The notes: a model not told the origin generated them from the letters alone. A stretch of DNA of 37,645 nucleotides from CAZBEJ01 sp964521305 (GCA_964521305.1 CAZFQZ010000008.1:1-37645); one strand, 5' to 3'. Shown: positions 15,589 through 24,982, numbered from the stretch's first letter. Numbers and translations are program-made.

Positions 15589-17540
15589 GGTTGCTTCAGG
15601 AACCTATAACGTTTCCAAACCATCATAGTCAGCACGATCAGAATCCCGAAATTGACCATTTCCGACACTACCGTGATTACCGAAGACGCATAATACGAAA
15701 AATGAGGGATGAAGATAACGTTGAGAACCAGGTTGATGATCGTTTCCGCCAAGAAAACAAACACGACGTAATGCGCCTTCTCGAGAATATACAGGATATT
15801 CATACAGAGTGTGTTGAGCAAAAGGAACGGGAAAGAAAGAATAACGATTTGCAGGACCGGAATCGACAATATGTAGTTTTTCCTGAATATATACGCGAGA
15901 ATGTGGGGTGTGAGAATAATCACACCAACGGCAACCAATAAACCAATTGTCAGCAAAAAAACTATGTCTTTCATAAGACGCCGTTTGAACATATCTTTGT
16001 TCCTGGCCAGCCGCGCAAGAATGGGTGTCGCCGTAACCGTGTAGCTTGCCGCAACGAAAATGAGCGCTTCGAAAAACTTGTATCCCGCAGAATAGATGCC
16101 GACTGCTTCTTCGCCTTTAAAAAATCCGAGTATGAAAACGTCGAGCTTAAAATACATGCCGGCAAAGAAGCTTATGAGAACAAAAACGTAAGATTTTTTA
16201 AGGATTTCCAGCCAGTACTTCGGGTTGATGTCGAGGACAAATTTTTTTATCTCCCTTCTGACAATAATCATATTGAAAAGCGAGTACAGATTATACATAA
16301 CGAAAATTACCACAAAAACTGCCAACAATCTCCTCGTCAGAAGCAGACTGACTGCAACACCGGCTACGAGCAGGATATTGAATATGAAGGCGTTGCGTGA
16401 CGACTTATAAATTTGGTTCTTCACCGCGGTCAGGATGAAATAGCTGCCCGAGAACATATTGGTGAAAATGACTGTTGCCGTGATGAACACATATCCGTAT
16501 AACTTGATATTGCCCTTAAAAATAAATAGAGTGAACAGGATCGTCGCGATGAAAATGATAATTGCCGTGAAAATCCTGAGGTTCAGAAGCGAGTGCATGG
16601 ATTTTTCGTCTTTATTGGGCAAATAGACTACTCCATACGATGTCGTTCCCAGATCGGCCAAAGGTGACAATAGCGTTACCTGCGCCCAGACCAACGTGTA
16701 AATACCGTATTCCGGCGCAGTCAAATAATGGATCAATACGAGGAAATTGATGAAGCTGGTTATTTTTATCAAAAAAGATGAAATATTGAAGCTGAAAAAA
16801 TTCATGAGAAACCGGCTGGAAAAAACATAGGAAATAATCATTCCTCGATATTCGAACAGGGTTTTCGGCAACCGAACCAGTTCATACAGTTTCTGCCTGA
16901 CCGACCCGAATCGCAGGAAAAACGTGATCCTGCTTTTGGCCAGATACAATTCCTTACGGGGATTCTGCTGGTTGGAAACCTCAAAATGCTCATAACACGT
17001 ATCCGTATCGATACCTATGCGGAACCCTGCTTTCCTCGCGCGATAGCAGTAATCCACCTCGTCGTAATACAAAAAATAGGATTCATCCCAGAGACCGATT
17101 GTTTCAACAACCGTACGTTTCATAAGTAGAAATGATCCGGATACGAACCCGACTTCGTTGAATCTTTGCTCGGGTTTTCGCGATGCCAAACCGGCGCTCA
17201 TGCGCCACTTGTCTATCTCGCCGCCGTAATACGTTTTTCCTTGTTGCTTATGGCTAAATCCCCAAATATCAAATTGCCGGGAAGGAGCAAGCAACAATGA
17301 AGCCGAAATATGCCTGATTGAAATATCCGGATTGAATATGACGAATATGTCCGCGCCGTCCCTGAGCGCTTTCCTGATACCGATATTGATCCCCGCGGCA
17401 TATCCTTTATTGCTGGTCGTGCAGTCGGCAATATAAAACACATAATCCTTCAGCCGGAGCGCATGGATCTGTCTTTTCACCGCATTGATGTCTTTAAGCT
17501 CGCTTTGACGGCAATACGTACTGATAAATGCGATTTTCAT
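15585..17540 (-). CDS. GT2 glycosyltransferase fused to a Wzx-type polysaccharide flippase
   Basis: 651 residues from MKIAFISTYC, a start that overlaps the previous stop by 4 bp (ATGA); a longer reading to 17585 is possible but overlaps more. Residues 1 to about 235 are a rhamnosyltransferase-like GT2: NKGYAAGINIGIRKAL, VIFNPDI, GFVSGSFLLMKR and LYYDEVDYCYRARKAGF. Residues about 245-651 have about 12-14 membrane helices with the Polysacc_synt/MVF features FNISSFLIKITSFINFLVLIHYLTAPEYG, DLGTTSYGVVY and EEAVGIYSAGYKFFEAL. The protein thus joins sugar addition and lipid-linked oligosaccharide export in one chain. These are normally separate genes. I see no stop or frameshift at the joint. Confidence 0.9.
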   Translation of the reverse strand: MKIAFISTYCRQSELKDINAVKRQIHALRLKDYVFYIADCTTSNKGYAAGINIGIRKALRDGADIFVIFNPDISIRHISASLLLAPSRQFDIWGFSHKQQGKTYYGGEIDKWRMSAGLASRKPEQRFNEVGFVSGSFLLMKRTVVETIGLWDESYFLYYDEVDYCYRARKAGFRIGIDTDTCYEHFEVSNQQNPRKELYLAKSRITFFLRFGSVRQKLYELVRLPKTLFEYRGMIISYVFSSRFLMNFFSFNISSFLIKITSFINFLVLIHYLTAPEYGIYTLVWAQVTLLSPLADLGTTSYGVVYLPNKDEKSMHSLLNLRIFTAIIIFIATILFTLFIFKGNIKLYGYVFITATVIFTNMFSGSYFILTAVKNQIYKSSRNAFIFNILLVAGVAVSLLLTRRLLAVFVVIFVMYNLYSLFNMIIVRREIKKFVLDINPKYWLEILKKSYVFVLISFFAGMYFKLDVFILGFFKGEEAVGIYSAGYKFFEALIFVAASYTVTATPILARLARNKDMFKRRLMKDIVFLLTIGLLVAVGVIILTPHILAYIFRKNYILSIPVLQIVILSFPFLLLNTLCMNILYILEKAHYVVFVFLAETIINLVLNVIFIPHFSYYASSVITVVSEMVNFGILIVLTMMVWKRYRFLKQP

Positions 17541-18298
17541 CTGGATTTGAGTTTTGAGATTAATAATACCACATAAGCCAGCCATTCCATGTATGCAAAT
17601 CCCAGGTCCAACGGAATGCGGAATAATCCGTCCTTATACCCTTTGTCTTTTATGAATCTGCTCCAGAACATATGGATCGGATATAGCGTAAGCTGCTTCA
17701 GTCCGACAGATTCGTTGCGCGCCAACCGGTCTTTGGCATCGCGGAAAGCATAATCTGTGAATTTCCTGCACATACTCCGGAGTGAGCGGTAGGAATAATG
17801 AAGAACCTTATGTTGCAAAACACCGATTTTACCTGAGACGATCTCGTATTTCTCGTGAATCAATGCGTTTTTGACGACAACGCAGTCCTTTTTAAACAAA
17901 ATCATTTTCCGGTACGCCTCACCGCCGTAATGGAGCGGTTTGCCGAGAAAATGGGTCTGAAATGGAATGAGATAGCCGGCATAGCGGTTACTTTCCCGGT
18001 AAAGAGCTGCTCTGATTTCCTGTTTTAACTCTTCGGTAAGCAATTCGTCGGCATCCAAAACCAGAATCCAGTCTCCACGTGCTTTTTTCAGTGCGTAGCT
18101 GCGTTGTTTTCCCAGATCATATGCGTGATACTTGTATATGCGAGCCTTATGTTTTGCAAGGATTGCCTCTGTTTTATCCGTAGAATAATCATCAACGGCT
18201 ATAATTTCATCAACAAGATCTCCTGCAGATTCCAGGCACCGGTCCAACAACTCGTCGGCATTTTTTGTAATCATAATCAGGGAAAGTACGTGCTTCAT
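17537..18298 (-). CDS. Family 2 glycosyltransferase
   Basis: 253 residues from MKHVLSLIMITKN. GT2 motifs: SLIMITKNADELLDRCLESA, IIAVDDYSTDKT, LGKQRSYALKKARGDWILVLDADELL, and a later PFQTHFLGKPLHYGG and WSRFIKDKGYKDG, which place it in the same WaaE-like branch as the gene at 13650. The C terminus ends in a hydrophobic segment (about 228-248). First gene of the GT2 / GT2-flippase / GT4 operon. The frame is open to 18322, but a TATAAT box (18305-18310) lies 6 nt before the ATG at 18298, so that ATG is preferred. Confidence 0.88.
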   Translation of the reverse strand: MKHVLSLIMITKNADELLDRCLESAGDLVDEIIAVDDYSTDKTEAILAKHKARIYKYHAYDLGKQRSYALKKARGDWILVLDADELLTEELKQEIRAALYRESNRYAGYLIPFQTHFLGKPLHYGGEAYRKMILFKKDCVVVKNALIHEKYEIVSGKIGVLQHKVLHYSYRSLRSMCRKFTDYAFRDAKDRLARNESVGLKQLTLYPIHMFWSRFIKDKGYKDGLFRIPLDLGFAYMEWLAYVVLLISKLKSR

Positions 18299-18651
18299 AA
18301 GCCAATTATACCTGTTACGCACAGGGTACGGATCTAATGCCTTGAATTTTGTCGCGCGCTATCATAAAATATCGATACGTACCTATGGAAAGACGATTCC
18401 CCATAATTTATTTTTCTCGCCGCTGATTCGGGTAAGCGAATGCACATACTCTCCCGGAACCGTCATTACCGATGATACCAATACTGCGGGAGACAGATCA
18501 ACAGCGTATGAAATTTATCGGGGATTAAAGATTTTCCTTGATGTCAATGTACCGTATATCACGATGTTTTTCCCGCCTTAATAATATATTTACCCAATTC
18601 TGTAGCATATAATCCGTGGCCAAAACGCACTCTGTTAGAAATAATTGTTTC
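18299..18651. other. 353-bp divergent intergenic region between glycan genes
   Basis: Holds the minus-strand TATAAT (18305-18310) for the GT2 operon and a plus-strand TATAAT (18608-18613) for the methyltransferase, which would give a leader of about 30 nt. A 79-codon plus-strand frame (18342-18581) has no recognisable motif or ribosome site; I do not call it a gene, although a gene remnant is possible. Confidence 0.4.
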
Positions 18652-19575
18652 ATGAACCAATGCGGTATATGTCATGCGCGCACAATCGCGCCGAAACACA
18701 AACACAAACAGTATGTCTATTACCTTTGTTCTTCATGCAAAACCCTGTTTCTCAATCCCATGCCAAAACCGAAAGATATGGCATTCTATTACCGGACGCA
18801 GTTTAGTTATGACGTGGGAAAGATCGAAGAAACAAGAACACGATCCAGAGCAAGGAACATAGTACGCATACTTCGCAGAATGAAACCAAATGGAAAAGAG
18901 TTGCTGGACATCGGCTCCGGATACGGATACTTTTTGAACGAGGCGCAAAAACAGGAATACGATGTCACTGGTATAGAGCCGTCTAAAGCCTTATACACCT
19001 ATTCAAAGCGCTATCTGAAAGCCCATATGATCAATACCGACTTCCAGTCGTTCCTCAAAATAAACAAAAACAACTATGACATCATTACACTGATCCACGT
19101 CATTGAACATTTACCCGATCCCAAACAAACCCTTGAACAAATCATCGGCCTTTTGAAACCAGGGGGCATCCTCTATATCGAAACACCAAATCTTGACAGC
19201 CACCTCTATGAAACCGAACAGGACCACTATACGTTTCTCACCCCACCCGACCACCTCTGGATTTTCTCCCCGTCCTCGATAAGAGAACTGCTCAAGAATA
19301 TGAAAGGAGTTTCTGTCGCAAAAATTACAACGACGACTCATCCCGAGCATTTCATGGGAATACTTAAAAGAAAATTGCAAATCACAAATAACAAACATCA
19401 AATCAATAGCAAATCATCAATAATAAATATCAGGACAAGGTCGGAGGAAACTCAATCACCAATAAGAGAAATAAAACATCTCCTGTTCGATACGCTACTT
19501 GCTCCTCACATGGCTCCCCTATTGGATATAAACAATAAAGGGAGCATATTGGAGCTCTATATTAGAAAAACATAA
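18652..19575 (+). CDS. SAM-dependent methyltransferase with N-terminal zinc ribbon
   Basis: 307 residues from MNQCGICHAR; a GTG at 18616 is an upstream alternative but sits only 2 nt after a TATAAT box. Zinc ribbon: CGIC near the N terminus and CSSC about 20 residues later, then NPMPKPKDMAFYYR. Class I methyltransferase domain: ELLDIGSGYGYFL (SAM-binding glycine loop), GIEPSKALYTYSKR, YDIITLIHVIEHLPDP and LKPGGILYIETPN. This ribbon-plus-methyltransferase type is common in surface-glycan clusters, where it methylates sugars. Residues about 241-261 (LQITNNKHQINSK and flanks) are encoded by the heptamer-type repeat. Confidence 0.88.
   Translation: MNQCGICHARTIAPKHKHKQYVYYLCSSCKTLFLNPMPKPKDMAFYYRTQFSYDVGKIEETRTRSRARNIVRILRRMKPNGKELLDIGSGYGYFLNEAQKQEYDVTGIEPSKALYTYSKRYLKAHMINTDFQSFLKINKNNYDIITLIHVIEHLPDPKQTLEQIIGLLKPGGILYIETPNLDSHLYETEQDHYTFLTPPDHLWIFSPSSIRELLKNMKGVSVAKITTTTHPEHFMGILKRKLQITNNKHQINSKSSIINIRTRSEETQSPIREIKHLLFDTLLAPHMAPLLDINNKGSILELYIRKT
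19373..19433 (+). repeat. In-frame heptamer-type repeat inside the methyltransferase gene
   Basis: The unit CAAATCA/CAAATAA recurs (attgcaaatcacaaataac, then acatcaaatcaatagcaaat). It encodes a Gln/Asn/Lys/Ile-rich insert late in the protein, the same orientation and type as in gatB and ileS. Confidence 0.6.
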
Positions 19576-19642
19576 CCAATAGTCGTTCAGGATTTAGATT
19601 GTCTCGAAGCTCCATATATAATCACTTGCTCTCATGGCACTC

Positions 19643-19740
19643 ACTGTTATATTGTGCTAATTTAGCTTATTGTGATAATCTAATTTATAATCTTTGTGGA
19701 TTATAAGCCATTGATTGAATAATACCTACTGTTATATTGT
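19643..19740 (+). promoter_or_regulatory. Regulated promoter region of the propeller-lipase gene
   Basis: Perfect dyad TTATAATC-TTTGTG-GATTATAA (19685-19706) ends 4 bp before a -35 TTGATT (19711-19716); a 16-bp spacer leads to TATATT (19733-19738). The 13-mer ACTGTTATATTGT occurs twice (19643-19655 and 19728-19740), the second overlapping the -10. The dyad centre is about 50 bp before the expected start, a position used by Crp/Fnr-type activators. Confidence 0.5.
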
Positions 19741-19760
19741 AAAAGAGAGAGGTGAAGTCG

Positions 19761-22517
19761 ATGAGAAAAATAGCAAGATATTTCGCCACATTTGTGTTTT
19801 GTGAAATTCTTTACGGTATTGCCGGTTTTCCGATCTATGCTCAATGGATAAAGTATCCGGCAAATCCGGTAATAAAGACAGCATCAAATACCTGGTACAG
19901 CGCTCATGCGGGTTCACCGACCGTACTCTACGATGAAAACAAATATAAAATGTGGTTTCAGGGTGAAGGGGGACAATGGGCAATCGGATATGCCGAGTCA
20001 ACAAACGGAATCGACTGGACAGTTGCTCCTCAACCGCAGATTACCATTTCAAGCTTAGGCTTGCCTAATGTTCTTGAAGTCGTCGAACCGTCCGTGATTA
20101 AAAATGGATCTATTTATCAAATGTGGTTTAAGGAAACTATTGGAAGTCCGGAAAACAAAAACAAGATCCGCTACGCCGAATCCTCGGATGGTCTGTCATG
20201 GTCTATATATCCACAGGTCGTGCTGGAAACGCCGGAAAATAATACATGGGAATCGTTAGGACCAACCAATCCCTCGATCATATTTGATGGTCAACTCTAC
20301 CATCTATGGTATGTCTCGGCAGGAACAGGTAGTTGGAAAATCGGGTATGCGTCGTCCTCTGACGGAAAACACTGGACTAAATCAGCCAATAATCCACTGG
20401 ATATTCCTATGCTTGATTTTGTCGGCGGCGTCACGGTAAAAAAAATCAACGGCATGTATCATATGTGGTATCATGTGGGCCAGGGTGGGAAAAATATTGC
20501 CCTATATCATGCAACTGCCACCTCTGCAGATCAAAAACAATGGGTATGCACCGAATCCTGTGAAGTATTCGGCCGTGGACCCACAAGGTTTGACTCCGAG
20601 GACGTCGTTGCACCGGACGTGCTCATCTTTCCCGACCGTTACCTTATGTGGTATACGGGAAACAACGGCTCAAACTGGTTGACCGGTCTCGCTACATATA
20701 ACATTCCGGTTACCCCTACTCCCGCACCGACCACTGCCCCTTCTCCTTCTCAGCCGCTTATTATCATTCCCGGCTTCATGGCTTCGTGGAATAAGGACGC
20801 GATTCTTCATAATCAAACGGTCACACAATCCGACTGGAAGGCAATGTCGTTTACCCATGAATATGACGGTATCGTCAATACATTAGACAATATTGGATAT
20901 CGAGTAGATCGGGATTATTTTGTATTCTACTACGATTGGCGCAAAGGAGCGGAATCTCTTGCTGATGATCTGCAAAATTTTATACAAAAGTCACCAATCA
21001 AGAATCAAACATTTTCAATCATGGGCCATTCATATGGCGGCCTGATCGCGCGTATATATGCTCAAAAATATCCAAGTTCTCTTCTCCATACGCTCATCAC
21101 GGTCGGCAGCCCCCATCAGGGAACAGCTCTGGCGTACAAGCCCGTTGAAGCCGGAGAACCTGATACGTCCGATCCATTGCTTTGGCTTGCGGAAAAAACA
21201 CTGCTACAGCTCTATAGGGACGGCATAAAAACGGACAGGCAAATTATAAATGAAAAACTCCCCGCTGCAAGAGATCTTTTTCCATCCTACGATTTTCTTA
21301 GAACGGCGAACGAACAAACCATATCAATCCACGATATGCACATGCAAAACACAACGCTTCAGAAATATGGCGAGAGTTTTTTCGATATATTCCCTCATCT
21401 TCGTACGGTAATCGGTGAAAAACACGATACGCTCCTCGGGTACTCTGTCACTCCAGGATCACTCGTTGATCAAATTCTTGATTTGTATCCCGACGGAAGA
21501 CCCATTGAAGACCGATACCAAATCGGTGATTATACGATCATAAGTTCCAGTTCCAAAGCGGGCAATGATCCGATCGTTTTTCCCTATGATCATGGTGAAA
21601 TCATCTACAAAAAAGAAGCGATTAAATCCATTCTACACGCCGCTGATATAGATCCGCCTGATGACAAAATTGCCTCCGGCTCAGCCACTATTGTCAAACC
21701 TTCACTCATCTTTTACATGTTGTCTCCGGCCCGGCTTGAAGTTCTGCATAATGGGATACTCTATCCTGAGCGGGATGGAATCGTATTTATACCCGGTGTG
21801 ACGTCGGATACATATACGCTCAAGGTGACCGGCATTGATAACGGCCCGTATAAAATAGTCGTTGGTGAAATCACCAATGAATCCGATACCTGGAAAACAA
21901 TAGATGGAGCCATTACGGCTTCTCCTCCGGATTCCCAAACGGATATATATACGTTAAGCGCTGACCCGCAAAATAACACTATAGACCTTGCGCTTCCCCA
22001 ATCATTCGATGAGCTGATCAATTATCTTGCCGGACTCAATACCGACTTGAAAAGTAGACATATCGAATATACCATTCGGATTCTTCAACAGGCAAAACAA
22101 TTATCGGCAATCCGCCAACTCTCCTCTCTCAAATCGTTCCTTCTGCTTGCGCACTCCTATCTTCTTGTCGCTCACAATATCCAAAACAGGCGGCAAAATC
22201 AAGTTTGGATTACACGCGCCATTGAGAAGCTCGAACAAGTCTACGAACAAAATCTTACCGGTACAATGGAGGAAACGCGACCGGATGCCTTGAAAAACCA
22301 ATACGATGTTTATCATAGCCTCTTCACCTTCATCAATGGCAAATTGCTGGAGGAAAAAAAGAGCGGTGCGGATATTGTGGGCGCGTATGTCCCGATTTCC
22401 AATACCGGTGACCGTTTATCAAGAAGCGGGGAAGCATTGACGGCGGGAAAATATGCCGGACCGGAGATTTGGCTGAAAACATCCCAGAACCTGATTTCAC
22501 ACATATTGGATCAGTAA
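19761..22517 (+). CDS. Secreted fusion of a GH43-like five-bladed propeller and an alpha/beta-hydrolase (lipase-like)
   Basis: 918 residues from the ATG at 19761, which has GAGAGAGGTGA 5-6 bp upstream (a GTG at 19752 lies inside that site and is not used). Signal peptide about 1-27 ending IYA-QW. Residues about 28-315: repeated blades with Y-K-M-W-F / Y-H-L-W-Y / Y-H-M-W-Y / Y-L-M-W-Y followed by IGYA(E/S)S-DG-W, the pattern of GH43/GH130-type propellers. Residues about 316-330: Pro/Thr linker. Residues about 332-640: hydrolase with LIIIPGFMASWNKD, FYYDWRKGAESLADDL and nucleophile elbow GHSYGG (Ser424), resembling LCAT/PGAP1-like lipases. The last about 250 residues are a small beta domain and a helical region. 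No membrane helix at the C terminus. Target (lipid, glycan ester) is unknown. Confidence 0.85.
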   Translation: MRKIARYFATFVFCEILYGIAGFPIYAQWIKYPANPVIKTASNTWYSAHAGSPTVLYDENKYKMWFQGEGGQWAIGYAESTNGIDWTVAPQPQITISSLGLPNVLEVVEPSVIKNGSIYQMWFKETIGSPENKNKIRYAESSDGLSWSIYPQVVLETPENNTWESLGPTNPSIIFDGQLYHLWYVSAGTGSWKIGYASSSDGKHWTKSANNPLDIPMLDFVGGVTVKKINGMYHMWYHVGQGGKNIALYHATATSADQKQWVCTESCEVFGRGPTRFDSEDVVAPDVLIFPDRYLMWYTGNNGSNWLTGLATYNIPVTPTPAPTTAPSPSQPLIIIPGFMASWNKDAILHNQTVTQSDWKAMSFTHEYDGIVNTLDNIGYRVDRDYFVFYYDWRKGAESLADDLQNFIQKSPIKNQTFSIMGHSYGGLIARIYAQKYPSSLLHTLITVGSPHQGTALAYKPVEAGEPDTSDPLLWLAEKTLLQLYRDGIKTDRQIINEKLPAARDLFPSYDFLRTANEQTISIHDMHMQNTTLQKYGESFFDIFPHLRTVIGEKHDTLLGYSVTPGSLVDQILDLYPDGRPIEDRYQIGDYTIISSSSKAGNDPIVFPYDHGEIIYKKEAIKSILHAADIDPPDDKIASGSATIVKPSLIFYMLSPARLEVLHNGILYPERDGIVFIPGVTSDTYTLKVTGIDNGPYKIVVGEITNESDTWKTIDGAITASPPDSQTDIYTLSADPQNNTIDLALPQSFDELINYLAGLNTDLKSRHIEYTIRILQQAKQLSAIRQLSSLKSFLLLAHSYLLVAHNIQNRRQNQVWITRAIEKLEQVYEQNLTGTMEETRPDALKNQYDVYHSLFTFINGKLLEEKKSGADIVGAYVPISNTGDRLSRSGEALTAGKYAGPEIWLKTSQNLISHILDQ

Positions 22518-22733
22518 TGAATATCCATTCATCTGGAGATTATTAGGAAAAAATAGGCGTCCGTCGTAATCTGAAACCTCATTTTTGTCGCTTATAGTCC
22601 ATTGACTGGATAAAAAAATAAGAGAAAATAGGCTTATATGGAAACGTGTTAGGATGGCGGATTATGAAAGATTGTTTTTATACCCAATCCTTATTACTCA
22701 TTCCCATTTTTATAGTGAAGGAGGTGAAAACGG
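22518..22733 (+). promoter_or_regulatory. Leader region of the first camelysin-like gene
   Basis: 216 bp without a gene. TTGACT (22602-22607) may be a -35 but no good -10 follows at 17 bp. A strong ribosome site AAGGAGGTG lies 7 bp before the ATG at 22734. No clear dyad like those at 19685 or 25029. Confidence 0.35.
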
Positions 22734-23345
22734 ATGAAAAAAATCATTTCAAGTCTCATCGTTGTCATTGCAGTGTCCGCTCTTACCATATCGACAACAC
22801 GGGCATATTTCAGCGATACGGAAACATCAAGCGGAAACCGCATAACCGCAGGGACGCTTGATCTGGATCTCTCCGGTAAAAATGAAGCTAATGCTCTATT
22901 TCCGGATACCGGCATTCTTCCGGATGAAACAGCTTCCGGCACATGGACAGTCCGCAATGCCGGATCTGTTACAGGATATCTTGATCTACACAATATATCG
23001 AAAAGCAGTGATGAAAACGGTTGTACTGAACCTGAAAGCTCCGCGGGAGATGCGACGTGTACGGATCCGGAAGCCGGTGAACTTTTAAATCTTTTAAATA
23101 TCCATCTTTTTGTCGATACTGACAATGATGGTGTTTATGATGACGGAACCGATGCGACGATTTTCAACGGCTTAGCGAATGATCTGGCTGCTAATTACGA
23201 TCAGAACCTGAGTCTCGCCGCCGATGAAACAAAGTATATAACCATGGTTGTCAACTGGCCGTCATCACAAAATGATATAAAGGCGCAAAGTGACACGTTC
23301 AACTTCGATATGACATTTGAACTGGGACAAACTGAAACTCAATAA
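22734..23345 (+). CDS. TasA/camelysin-like secreted protein with SipW-type signal
   Basis: 203 residues. The N terminus MKKIISSLIVVIAVSALTIS is a short hydrophobic core, followed by TRAYFSDTETSSGNRITAGTL, which matches the signal region recognised by SipW-type signal peptidases (cut expected after the Ala-containing segment, mature start at or near YFSDTE). The mature part is a beta-sandwich with GTWTVRNAGSVTGYLDLHNI, SLAADETKYITMVVNWP and a negative, Asp-rich loop (DTDNDGVYDDGTD) that could bind calcium. These features fit the camelysin/TasA family of fibre or surface proteins. Strong ribosome site, AAGGAGGTG. It starts the surface-protein locus. Polymerisation into fibres is inferred from family knowledge only. 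Confidence 0.88.
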   Translation: MKKIISSLIVVIAVSALTISTTRAYFSDTETSSGNRITAGTLDLDLSGKNEANALFPDTGILPDETASGTWTVRNAGSVTGYLDLHNISKSSDENGCTEPESSAGDATCTDPEAGELLNLLNIHLFVDTDNDGVYDDGTDATIFNGLANDLAANYDQNLSLAADETKYITMVVNWPSSQNDIKAQSDTFNFDMTFELGQTETQ

Positions 23346-23394
23346 TTCTGTTGACATTATGCTCTTCCCGTAGAGGTTTGCGGGAAGATAGATA

Positions 23395-24315
23395 ATGCGA
23401 ACATTTGAATTTTCGGCTAAAATTTTAGTAGTATCTTCCCTTGTTTTTCTGACTACAATTAATTGTAGTGCGGGATCTCTTGTCGATCATGAGTCATCCG
23501 GTGGAAATCGAATCATAGCCGGCACTTGGAGTATTGCACCAATCATCTCAACCATTGCAAGCGGTGTTTCGACTCCGGAAACGCCAAATGACACACGAGC
23601 GCTTATCTCATGGAACACGGATATTCCTTCAACGACAAATGTCGAATGGCGCACAAATGCAGCAGATCCATGGACTCTTGTCTTGCCTGAAGATATTGAA
23701 TCTCATAACACGGTTCACTTCAAAACAATACAGGGTCTTTTCCCGCTCACCAACTATTATTTCCGTGTGAAAAGTAAAAGCGGCTATGGAAACGAAACGG
23801 TTTCCGCCCAGCAATATTTTAAAACCGGACGCATAAGGTTGGGTGATATACACGCGTATTCGGATATCATCATCAACGAATTCCTCCCCAATCCTGCCGG
23901 CGATGACAACGCCGCAATGCCGGAAGGCGAATGGGTCGAGCTGTTTAACCGGAGTTATGTTGATTCATATGATCTTTCCGGCTGGTACCTGACTGATTAC
24001 GACCCGTCGCACCGTCTATCCGTGACAATGCAGAATGCGATTTTGTCCGGATCTTCGACAGCAAGCCTTACGGTCAAGCCACAGGAGTTTATGGTCGTGT
24101 ACCGCAATAAAAATACGCTGTTTTCGCTGAACAACGATAACGCAGGTGACCAGGTTAACCTCTATGATTCGAATGACCGTCTTATCGACAGCCAGGATTA
24201 TAACGGCGGATTGAACGACTCGGTCATCGAGAATAAATCATTTGCACGCTTCCCAGACGGATCCGACTACTGGTTTGATCCGGTAGCAACGCCCGGAAAA
24301 CCAAATAAATTGTAG
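23395..24315 (+). CDS. Secreted Fn3-like and lamin-tail-domain protein with SipW-like signal
   Basis: 306 residues. Hydrophobic N terminus (about 8-21), then AGSLVDHESSGGNRIIAGTW, a variant of the SipW-type signal (compare SGNRITAGTL in the preceding gene). Residues about 55-145: fibronectin-III-like domain (RALISWNTDIPSTTNVEWR, LTNYYFRVKSKSGYG). Residues about 157-305: lamin-tail domain (DIIINEFLPNPAGDD, EWVELFNRSYVDSYDLSGWYL, NDNAGDQVNLYD, FARFPDGSDYW, TPGKPN). Such domains occur in secreted bacterial proteins and are thought to mediate binding. It lies 49 bp after the camelysin-like gene and is probably cotranscribed. Converges with the crp-like gene (6-bp gap). The ribosome site is weak (GGGAAGATAG). 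Confidence 0.85.
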   Translation: MRTFEFSAKILVVSSLVFLTTINCSAGSLVDHESSGGNRIIAGTWSIAPIISTIASGVSTPETPNDTRALISWNTDIPSTTNVEWRTNAADPWTLVLPEDIESHNTVHFKTIQGLFPLTNYYFRVKSKSGYGNETVSAQQYFKTGRIRLGDIHAYSDIIINEFLPNPAGDDNAAMPEGEWVELFNRSYVDSYDLSGWYLTDYDPSHRLSVTMQNAILSGSSTASLTVKPQEFMVVYRNKNTLFSLNNDNAGDQVNLYDSNDRLIDSQDYNGGLNDSVIENKSFARFPDGSDYWFDPVATPGKPNKL

Positions 24316-24321
24316 AGCTCT

Positions 24322-24975
24322 TTAACAATACAGAAGCTGCTCTTCTATTTTTCCCTTATCATTAAGGATAAAGTGACCGTTCGCTTTGGTTATTAATCCT
24401 TCCCTCTCGAGTGTTTTCATCTCACGGCTGACGGTTTCACGGGCAAGGCCGGTAAACGACGCTATGCTTCGATGGGTTAAAGTAATATCAATCTGGACAC
24501 GGCTGGATTTTTGCTTCCCGAACCGCAGACTATATATATACAATAGGGTAAGTATTTTATTCCTTGCTGAATCCGAAAGAATAGAATGCATGATTTTGAG
24601 CATACCGGTTAATCCGTTACCCAACCTCGCTGCAAGATCATAGGCAACCCCGCTATTATTTTTAACAAACGTAATCACGTCATTTTTCGGCGCTCTACGA
24701 ATTTCCGCATATGTCATGGCCTCAAAGTTATAGGTATTTTGAGTATCGTTCATGACAAAAATCATGGGAAAAAAAGAATATTTCTTGAAAATATTCATCG
24801 TGACTTCTTCTCCGCTATCGTTAAGGTTGTATTGACGGACGTAACCCGATTGGAGATAAAAAATGTAGTTTAGCTCCTCATCATCCGAACGAATAACAGT
24901 CTCCCCTTTTTTGTAATAAAGGAGTTTATAGGAACTGAAGAACAAACGCGTTTTGAGTAAAACGGAATGATCCAT
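24322..24975 (-). CDS. Crp/Fnr family transcriptional regulator
   Basis: 217 residues from ATG 24975 (GTG 24978 is also in frame). Residues about 10-120 are the cNMP-binding beta roll (YYKKGETVIRSDDEELNYIFYLQSGYVRQYNLNDSGEEVTM); the phosphate-binding cassette of cAMP receptors (GELGL...RSA) is not conserved, here FKKYSFFPMIFVMNDTQNTY, so cAMP is unlikely as ligand. There is no Fnr-type Cys cluster. Residues about 165-200 form the winged HTH: LTHRSIASFTGLARETVSREMKTLEREGLI. The gene lies inside the surface-protein locus, divergent from the second camelysin-like gene, with a dyad in the shared region. It very probably controls this locus and itself; the signal is unknown. Confidence 0.92.
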   Translation of the reverse strand: MDHSVLLKTRLFFSSYKLLYYKKGETVIRSDDEELNYIFYLQSGYVRQYNLNDSGEEVTMNIFKKYSFFPMIFVMNDTQNTYNFEAMTYAEIRRAPKNDVITFVKNNSGVAYDLAARLGNGLTGMLKIMHSILSDSARNKILTLLYIYSLRFGKQKSSRVQIDITLTHRSIASFTGLARETVSREMKTLEREGLITKANGHFILNDKGKIEEQLLYC

Positions 24976-24982
24976 CACAGCG

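Noticed and set aside
18342..18581. Small plus-strand protein gene in the glycan-cluster gap
   Set aside because: 79 codons with no recognisable motif, no ribosome site and a position across the promoter of the divergent operon. A remnant cannot be excluded.
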